DNA from: Oxalobacteraceae bacterium AB_14
Lineage (GTDB): Bacteria > Pseudomonadota > Gammaproteobacteria > Burkholderiales > Burkholderiaceae_D
DNA length: 64,000 bases
Reading direction: 5' to 3'
Assembly: GCA_000381565.1 (NCBI GenBank)
Contig: KB906724.1
Coordinates: 1,468,166 to 1,532,165 of the forward strand
Both the position numbers and the translations under genes were made by a program. Positions 59,162 to 64,000 of this stretch are shown piece after piece; position 1 is the first letter of the stretch, and each line of letters opens with the position of its first letter. The notes beneath the pieces were generated by a model. The model was not told the origin of the DNA, did not search any database, and worked only from the letters and a program-made list of their open reading frames with translations.

Positions 59162-59986
59162 ATGAGCAAACCAATATTCATTCCGACCCACAAGTCAGGC
59201 TTCAGCCACCCCAAATGCTACCTCGGCCACACGAAAGGCTGTTCGCCGTCCATATCGGGAGAGCATTCCATATCCGAAAGCGTCCTGAACAAAGTCGAGA
59301 CCGAAAACAAAACAATCGACGTGGTGGGACTAGCCTGGCTGCCGAAAGGAAAATTTAGCTCTATCGGCAAGGCAAGCTTGGTTTCTAACATTCTTTGCAC
59401 CAAGCACAACTCCGATCTATCGCCGCTCGACAGTGTAGCGAGCGGTTTTATAGACGCTATCGGAACCATTGATGCTGAGCTTCAAAAGGCAAGCCCCGAC
59501 AGTCTTACCTTCTCTTTTGATGGAGCGATTCTTGAACGATGGATTCTCAAGACGGTGATAGGGCTTGTTCGCTCGAAGCAGATTGTGCAGAAGTCCGGTG
59601 ATCTGTTCGTCCTCAAGGAAAAGTGCGTCGAACTCCTGTGTTCCCCTGTCGCAAGGTGGCCTCTTGGCTGGGGGCTGTACATGCCATTGCCAAGCGAGAA
59701 AGTCCACCATTCATCGAGTTTCGAATTGATTCCGCGCCACAATCCAGCGAATGGAGAGCTCGTGGTCGTTGACCTGAAGTTCAATGGGATTGCGCTAACG
59801 TTCGTGATGGGAAAACCGGACGACCCGGCTTCCTTTGGCATCCATAGGCCTGGCGGAATTGCCTTTGTCAAAGAAGATTTGCGCTCTACCGTGGCCCTCA
59901 AGTGGGCAGGGCGTAAGGTCGGCCAAACGGTTACGCTGCCCCATGCGGGAGCTTACGCCGGGATATCGCCGGACCACGTTTTATAG
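59162..59986 (+). CDS. Hypothetical protein with possible HNH-type zinc/nuclease N-terminus
   Basis: 274 residues. Not recognised as a whole. The N-terminal part has the spacing of a treble-clef HNH domain: C19 and C27, then GEHSIS with H35, then NILCTKHNSDL with C79, H82 and N83. The C-terminal half (LKFNGIALTFVMGKPDD, GIHRPGGIAFV) is beta-rich. Base composition is clearly lower in GC than the core genome. The stop codon falls exactly where the truncated conjugation-type frame begins, so its 3' end is part of a rearrangement junction. A nuclease role is possible but unproven. Confidence 0.45.
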   Translation: MSKPIFIPTHKSGFSHPKCYLGHTKGCSPSISGEHSISESVLNKVETENKTIDVVGLAWLPKGKFSSIGKASLVSNILCTKHNSDLSPLDSVASGFIDAIGTIDAELQKASPDSLTFSFDGAILERWILKTVIGLVRSKQIVQKSGDLFVLKEKCVELLCSPVARWPLGWGLYMPLPSEKVHHSSSFELIPRHNPANGELVVVDLKFNGIALTFVMGKPDDPASFGIHRPGGIAFVKEDLRSTVALKWAGRKVGQTVTLPHAGAYAGISPDHVL

Positions 59987-60355
59987 CGGCTGCGGAATTC
60001 CCGAGAGAATCACTACAGGGGCCAGTCCGCCGACACCCTCGCGCGCACGGTGGGCGTGCCTGCGGACACGATAAAGGGCCTGAAGACCGGGCAGTTCGTC
60101 ATCCACCAGCGCGAAGGGACTCCCACTGCTGCAATCGTCCACATGCCCACCAACACGCTCAAGAACCGCGCGGGCATGGCACCAGAGGATTGGAAGCGGG
60201 TTCTCGCGGACCAAGTCGTTGCCTACTACCGGAAGCCGGGCCAGAACGGCGGCGGCCGCCCCGCGCCTGAAACGCCCGCGCCAAAACCACCCGATCCGGG
60301 ATCGGCCAACGCTTACGACCCGCTGATGATCGACCTCGACTCACACCTTAACTAA
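59987..60355 (+). pseudogene. 3' remnant of a conjugation-type ATPase (TraD/coupling-protein-like) gene
   Basis: The frame is open from 59987 with no start codon and reads NSRENHYRGQSADTLARTVG, ADTIKGLKTGQFVIHQREGT and a Pro-rich tail ending DLDSHLN; a GTG at 60050 lacks a ribosome-binding site. The GLKTGQFVIHQREG pattern is like the end of a TraD/VirB4-type helicase domain, where the protein would extend several hundred residues upstream. The 5' part is missing and is replaced by the hypothetical gene. Six bases after its stop the Replic_Relax gene starts, as in an intact transfer operon. Assignment to a coupling protein is inference. Confidence 0.5.
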
Positions 60356-60361
60356 CCGCCC

Positions 60362-61246
60362 ATGCCATCGACCCAGATAACGCCGAAGAGGATAGATTTC
60401 CTCCGCATGCTGACGAGGACGGGGTTCGCCTCCACGCGCCACCTGGCGGAGTCGGGGCTCATCGAGAACGCGATGAGCTACAGCCAGTCGGCGTTCTTCA
60501 AGCCGATGCTGGACCAACTGCTGGTCGGCCGGATCACCGTCGTATCCCCGTACGGCATCGGCAAGCGGGTCATGTACTACCTGACCCGGAAGGGGGCGGA
60601 GCTCGTCGCCGAGGCGGACGGGCTCGACGTCGAAGCCGTCCGGTACGTCCCGCTCCGGGGCGGAATCGCGAGGGCGGCCGACGGCACGAAGGAGGAAGGC
60701 CTCGTGCGCGCGGACTTCCCCCACAAGGAAGCCTACGTGTCGGTACTCATCGCGCTGGAACGCTACCTGGACCGGACCGACTACCAGGTCACGGGGTACC
60801 AGCACTACTACGACAAGAAGCGCGGCGTGCCCACTTTCGAGCTGGGCGGCAAGCGCTTCCGGCCGGACGGCCTCGTGACGGTGGGGTCGCACGTCGCCGG
60901 GACGCCGCAGTACGCTTTCGCCATCGAGGTGCACCGGCACAGCGACCGCAGGAAGATCGCGGAACAGCTTCTCCGCCACGCGCAAGCCATCAGGGAAGGT
61001 GCCATGAGCCCGCACTTCGGCAAGGGCAACCCGCACTTCGTCCTGTCGGTCTACGCGGCCGAAAACGTCGCCGCGATGCGCCAAGTCATCGAGACGCTGA
61101 AACAGGACCGGGCCATGTGGCCGTACTTCGAGCGCTTCTTCCTCTTCGCCGAGCTGTCCGAGCTCACGGCGGACTTCTACGGCGCGTGCGGGTACTTCGG
61201 AGGCCAGAAGAAGCCGCTGCCGCCGCTCGCGGAGCGGGGAGCGTGA
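60362..61246 (+). CDS. Replication-relaxation (Replic_Relax/MobC-like) family protein
   Basis: 294 residues. N-terminal winged-helix part (ITPKRIDFLRMLTRTGFAST, then MYYLTRKGAELV), followed by a nuclease-like beta core (RFRPDGLVTVGS, YAFAIEVHRHSD) that matches the Replic_Relax family of plasmid and ICE mobilisation or replication accessory proteins. Strongly GC-rich, unlike its neighbours on both sides. Together with the remnant upstream it marks a former mobile element. The exact molecular role is unknown. Confidence 0.6.
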   Translation: MPSTQITPKRIDFLRMLTRTGFASTRHLAESGLIENAMSYSQSAFFKPMLDQLLVGRITVVSPYGIGKRVMYYLTRKGAELVAEADGLDVEAVRYVPLRGGIARAADGTKEEGLVRADFPHKEAYVSVLIALERYLDRTDYQVTGYQHYYDKKRGVPTFELGGKRFRPDGLVTVGSHVAGTPQYAFAIEVHRHSDRRKIAEQLLRHAQAIREGAMSPHFGKGNPHFVLSVYAAENVAAMRQVIETLKQDRAMWPYFERFFLFAELSELTADFYGACGYFGGQKKPLPPLAERGA

Positions 61247-61359
61247 CTGCGGCTCTCGATGCGGTTCCGGTACGCCTGCTGGCGGCAGACCTTCGGCGTT
61301 TAGGGGCGAGCTTAACTAGCCTAGCTATCCCCCCGGCAACGCGGATTCAACGTAAAATA

Positions 61360-61390
61360 AAAGCGCCCCCAAGCTGTTGGGGAGCGCTTT
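61360..61390. terminator. Bidirectional terminator-like hairpin
   Basis: AAAGCGC-CCCCAA, loop GCTG, TTGGGG-A-GCGCTTT. T-rich DNA follows on both strands (TTTACTTCTTTAC on plus, TTTTATTTTA on minus). Probably ends the Replic_Relax transcript. Confidence 0.65.
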
Positions 61391-61586
61391 ACTTCTTTAC
61401 TTTTTGTCTATGCAGATATTTCTGAGCGCACGTGCCCGTCAAACCTTCTTGCTCCGTAAGATGCAGGCGTCCGTTGCATTATTAATGCGCGGAACTGCTA
61501 TTCCGGGCGATGGGGCTGGCGGGGCTTGCGCCTAACCGCAGCGGCATCCGTACGGAAGTAGCGCCCTGTATCAGGGGCTTGGATGA

Positions 61587-61616
61587 GGGGTGGAGGCGTA
61601 AGAGCGCCTTCACCCC
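61587..61616 (+). other. 12-bp hairpin of unknown role upstream of CBASS
   Basis: GGGGTGGAGGCG, loop TAAGAG, CGCCTTCACCCC, with one G-T wobble. Followed by CTTATCTTATT, not a true U-tract. It might be a terminator, part of a small RNA, or an element border. Confidence 0.45.
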
Positions 61617-61771
61617 CTTATCTTATTCGGCCCACGTGGCGGGTCAAGTTAATTGTTTCTACGCAGGTTGACCGGGTAATAAAATTAGGCATTTCTGAAG
61701 TTCTGAAGATAATTGCCACCTAACTATGTGGTCAGGCTTAGCTGCAATCCTTACTTTTTCTAGCGAACTCA

Positions 61772-62674
61772 ATGAACTTTTCTGAATCCACGTTCGAGTT
61801 ATGGTCCAAAGGTCCAGGAAAGACCGAAGCCGACCGTTGCGCCAACGCTGAGAAAGCGGTGAGGAACGCAATTGACGCGCACGAGAAATTGCGCGGCTTG
61901 GATATCAGCGTGTTCCCCCAAGGGTCCTATAAAGCTAGGACAAACGTGCGGCAGGAAAGCGACGTGGATATCTGCGTTCGCTACAACGGTGCGTTTCTTG
62001 CGGACTATCCGGACAACAAAGCTCATGCGGACTTCGGGAACCTGGATAGCGTTTTTACTTACGCTGAGTTCAAAGATCTTGTGGGCGAAGCTCTGTTCGA
62101 TTTCTTCGGTGATGACGGGGTCACCCGAGGAAACAAGGCGTTCGACGTCCACGCGAACACTTACCGCATCGACGCGGACGTCGTCGCCACGTTCGAACAT
62201 CGGCGCTACACTGGAGAACGTGACCAAGATGGCACGCATACCTACTTGTCAGGAGTTGCTTTTATCCCTGACGAAGGCGAAATCGTTAAGAACTGGCCCG
62301 TACAAAACTACGACAACGGGATTGAAAAGAACTCCCGTTGTAATCGCCACTATAAACGGGTGGTTAGGATACTGAAGCGCCTTTGCTACAAGATGCGTTC
62401 CGAGGGTGTCGCTGGAACCGACGGAATAGGCTCCTTCCTCATCGAGTGCATGGTATGGAACGCGCCCGATGATGCTTTCGCACATCAGACCTATACCGAA
62501 GACGTTCGCTACGTTCTTGCTAACTTGTGGAACCGGACCCGGACCGATGACACCTGTTCCGAATGGGGCGAAGTCAATGAACTGAAATACCTTTTCCGCC
62601 TAGGCCAACCTTGGACGCGCCAACAGGCCAATGACTTCCTGCAAGCGGCTTGGGATTACATCGGTTTCCAATAA
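61772..62674 (+). CDS. CD-NTase (cGAS/DncV-like nucleotidyltransferase) of a CBASS anti-phage system
   Basis: 300 residues. Nucleotidyltransferase core: FPQGSYKARTNV with G51-S52, then SDVDICVRY with D64 and D66, and the third catalytic Asp in YRIDADVVATFEH (D136). This is the CD-NTase arrangement; upon phage sensing such enzymes make cyclic di- or trinucleotides. The gene overlaps the membrane effector downstream by one base (TAATG), and no Cap2/Cap3 or HORMA/TRIP13 genes are present, which makes it a minimal type I CBASS. The nucleotide product cannot be told from sequence. GC is lower than the host core. Confidence 0.88.
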   Translation: MNFSESTFELWSKGPGKTEADRCANAEKAVRNAIDAHEKLRGLDISVFPQGSYKARTNVRQESDVDICVRYNGAFLADYPDNKAHADFGNLDSVFTYAEFKDLVGEALFDFFGDDGVTRGNKAFDVHANTYRIDADVVATFEHRRYTGERDQDGTHTYLSGVAFIPDEGEIVKNWPVQNYDNGIEKNSRCNRHYKRVVRILKRLCYKMRSEGVAGTDGIGSFLIECMVWNAPDDAFAHQTYTEDVRYVLANLWNRTRTDDTCSEWGEVNELKYLFRLGQPWTRQQANDFLQAAWDYIGFQ

Positions 62675-63321
62675 TGAAAAACTTAGACCCCAAACGATTC
62701 GCCTACGCGATTTTTGCTATCTTCGTGATCTGCTTTTGCGGCATCGCCTATTTCGGCGGCGTCGCGAACCTTACGGACATCTGGAGCGCGCTACGCGTCG
62801 CGTACAAGACCATTCCCCTCGTCCTGCTGGTCATCGCACTGTTCGTGACGCACATGTGGCGATGGAAGATCTTTCGCGGATGGCTCGTTCCATTCCCGGA
62901 TCTGAACGGCACTTGGCAAGGCTATATAAAGTCCACGTGGAGGAATCCGGAGACCGGCCTCGCTCCGCCGCCCATTCCAGTAGTCCTCAGCATAAAGCAG
63001 TCCTTTACCCGCATCAGCTGCGTGATGCGGACTTCGGAAATGACGAGCCGAAGCTTCTTGGCAGGCTTCTGGCTGGACGGAGACGAGCAGATCCGGAAAC
63101 TCGGATACAGCTACCACAGCTCTCCGCTCGTATCCATAAGAGAACGGAGCCAAGCGCACGATGGCTCGGTCGTTTTCGAACTGGTAGGACATCCCGTCGC
63201 CAAGCTAGTCGGGACATATTGGACGGGACGGAAAACAACCGGCGAGATCGAGCTGACATTCCGTACGACGGAGCTGCTCGACGAATTTCCGAGCGATCTC
63301 GTTGGCAATTCTCAGCTATGA
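62674..63321 (+). CDS. CBASS membrane effector, Cap15-like (two membrane helices plus beta-barrel)
   Basis: 215 residues. Two membrane helices (about 9-28 and 44-63), then a beta-rich domain starting PDLNGTWQGYIKSTW, continuing VVLSIKQSFTRISCVMRTS and LVGTYWTGRKTTGEIELTF. This is the layout of Cap15, whose beta-barrel binds the cyclic dinucleotide and triggers inner-membrane disruption and abortive infection. ATG at 62674 sits in the stop codon of the CD-NTase gene. The frame is open eight codons further upstream without family character. Confidence 0.8.
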   Translation: MKNLDPKRFAYAIFAIFVICFCGIAYFGGVANLTDIWSALRVAYKTIPLVLLVIALFVTHMWRWKIFRGWLVPFPDLNGTWQGYIKSTWRNPETGLAPPPIPVVLSIKQSFTRISCVMRTSEMTSRSFLAGFWLDGDEQIRKLGYSYHSSPLVSIRERSQAHDGSVVFELVGHPVAKLVGTYWTGRKTTGEIELTFRTTELLDEFPSDLVGNSQL

Positions 63322-63439
63322 GCTATAGTCGAATCTGGTGTACGGGCTGAAATCTGATGGCGGGGTTGAGGCGGTGGAGATTTTTGTTGGACAATTTGAT
63401 TGTCTAGATCAAAACCAACCAACAAGAGGAACCCCCACC

Positions 63440-63931
63440 ATGAGCAAGGATAAGCAAAATCAGGAAATCGGTCTAGAGGAAATCGGCATGAGCCTGGACG
63501 ATGTCGTGCGGCGCGGCGCGCGGCAGGTGATTCAACAAGCGATCGAGGCGGAGTTGGCGCAACTGCTCGAGCAATACGGGAACGTAAAGACGCTGCATGG
63601 TCAGCGCGCGGTGGTCCGCAATGGCTACCTGCCGGAACGGGAGGTGCTGACCGGCGCGGGCGCGGTGGCGGTCAAGGTGCCCAAGGTGCGCGATCGCTCT
63701 GGCAGCGGGGTGAAGTTCAATTCGGCCATTGTTCCACCGTATGTGAGGAAGTCGCCACGGGTATCGGCGGCGCTGCCGTGGCTGTACTTGAAGGGCGTTT
63801 CGACCGGCGACATGAGCGAGGCGCTGGGTGTGTTGCTGGGCGAGGATGCCAAGGGTCTGTCGGCCAACGTGGTCAGCCGATTGAAGGCGCAATGGGCCGA
63901 CGAGCAGGTGTTACGCACCGCAGTATTTTAG
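63440..63931 (+). pseudogene. IS256-family transposase, N-terminal fragment
   Basis: The first ~155 codons match the Mutator/IS256 transposase: GARQVIQQAIEAELAQLLEQ, VVRNGYLPEREVLTGAG, VKVPKVRDRSGSGVKFNSAI, PPYVRKSPRVSAALPWLYLK, GLSANVVSRLKAQWADE. After WADE the family sequence stops and the frame runs into QVLRTAVF and a stop, so the catalytic DDE core is absent at this place. The reading frame is broken by other DNA. A ribosome-binding site (AAGAGGA) precedes the ATG. The left IS end lies somewhere in 63322-63439 and was not pinned down. Confidence 0.85.
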
Positions 63932-64000
63932 GAGCCTCGGTTCACCCTATTCCAGGGCGGGAAACCGGGAACGTCCCACTCTTGCGTAGGTAGAGCGTTG
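63908..64000 (+). mobile_element. Sequence interrupting the IS256 transposase, possible group II intron 5' end
   Basis: From about 63908 (GTGTTACGCACC) the DNA no longer codes for transposase. It contains the segment GGGAAACCGGGAACGTCCCA, reminiscent of the conserved CGGGAAC stretch of group II intron domain I. It runs off the window. Only ~90 bases are visible, so another IS or a plain rearrangement is equally possible. Confidence 0.3.

Larger units (their letters stand above)
61247..61771. other. 525-base non-coding stretch before the CBASS genes
   Basis: No convincing gene on either strand. It contains two strong hairpins (given separately) and an AT-rich last 150 bases likely to hold the CBASS promoter; no clear consensus promoter is seen. 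The stretch 61500-61640 is rich in short inverted segments, so a structured RNA is conceivable. Confidence 0.5.

Noticed and set aside
61117..61425. Small gene after the Replic_Relax gene
   Set aside because: Mostly the other frame of that gene, continuing into a hairpin; no ribosome-binding site or coding pattern.

Overview
The window is GC-rich chromosomal DNA from a betaproteobacterium, most likely of the family Oxalobacteraceae (Massilia, Duganella or Telluria type). The basis is gene order and protein character: sucA-sucB-lpdA followed by zapE; surE-pcm-nlpD-rpoS; ndk-rlmN-pilW-rodZ-ispG-hisS-yfgM-bamB-der-hfq-hflX-hflK-hflC-hisZ-purA; and PEP-CTERM surface proteins. The genus is an inference, because no rRNA gene is present.

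Layout. 1-2 kb: the end of a LysR regulator converging on a leucine-rich-repeat protein kinase. 2-8.3 kb: the 2-oxoglutarate dehydrogenase operon (E1, E2, a small PspC-type membrane protein, E3), closed by a strong terminator. 8.3-14.5 kb: zapE, a secreted coiled-coil protein, a PP2C phosphatase, a DUF465 protein, a DinG/YoaA helicase and a quinone oxidoreductase. 14.7-17.3 kb: a two-gene unit coding for a TIR-domain protein and a KGGTGRT-type P-loop ATPase fused to five kinesin-light-chain-like TPRs. 17.4-22.4 kb: surE-pcm-nlpD-rpoS and rlmD. 22.5-30.3 kb: a bacterial alpha-2-macroglobulin and its partner pbpC, followed by an 84-bp perfect palindrome. 30.4-48.1 kb: a long housekeeping block for tRNA charging, isoprenoid synthesis, outer-membrane assembly, ribosome GTPases, Hfq, HflKC and purine synthesis. 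48.3-55.8 kb: two tandem PEP-CTERM proteins, MarC, an SdpR/SdpI pair, a hydrolase, uvrB and an aromatic aminotransferase.

From 55.8 kb the character changes. Two identical tRNA-Asn(GTT) genes flank an HD-GYP phosphodiesterase. Downstream of the second tRNA, base composition and gene content look foreign: a DUF5615-DUF5677 fusion, a possible HNH-type protein, a 5'-truncated conjugation-type gene, a replication-relaxation/MobC-like protein, a two-gene type I CBASS anti-phage system (CD-NTase plus Cap15-like effector), and an IS256-type transposase gene broken close to the window end. This reads as a decayed, tRNA-anchored integrative element carrying defence cargo; its far end lies outside the window.

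Six copies of an interspersed palindromic repeat built on ATTCCC-N8-GGGAAT lie at the 3' ends of genes between 10 and 45 kb. Several copies carry compensatory changes in opposite arms, and one copy supplies the stop codon of ispG. The best candidates for unusual biology are the TIR/ATPase-TPR pair at 14.7-17.3 kb, the defence island at the right end, and the 84-bp palindrome behind pbpC.
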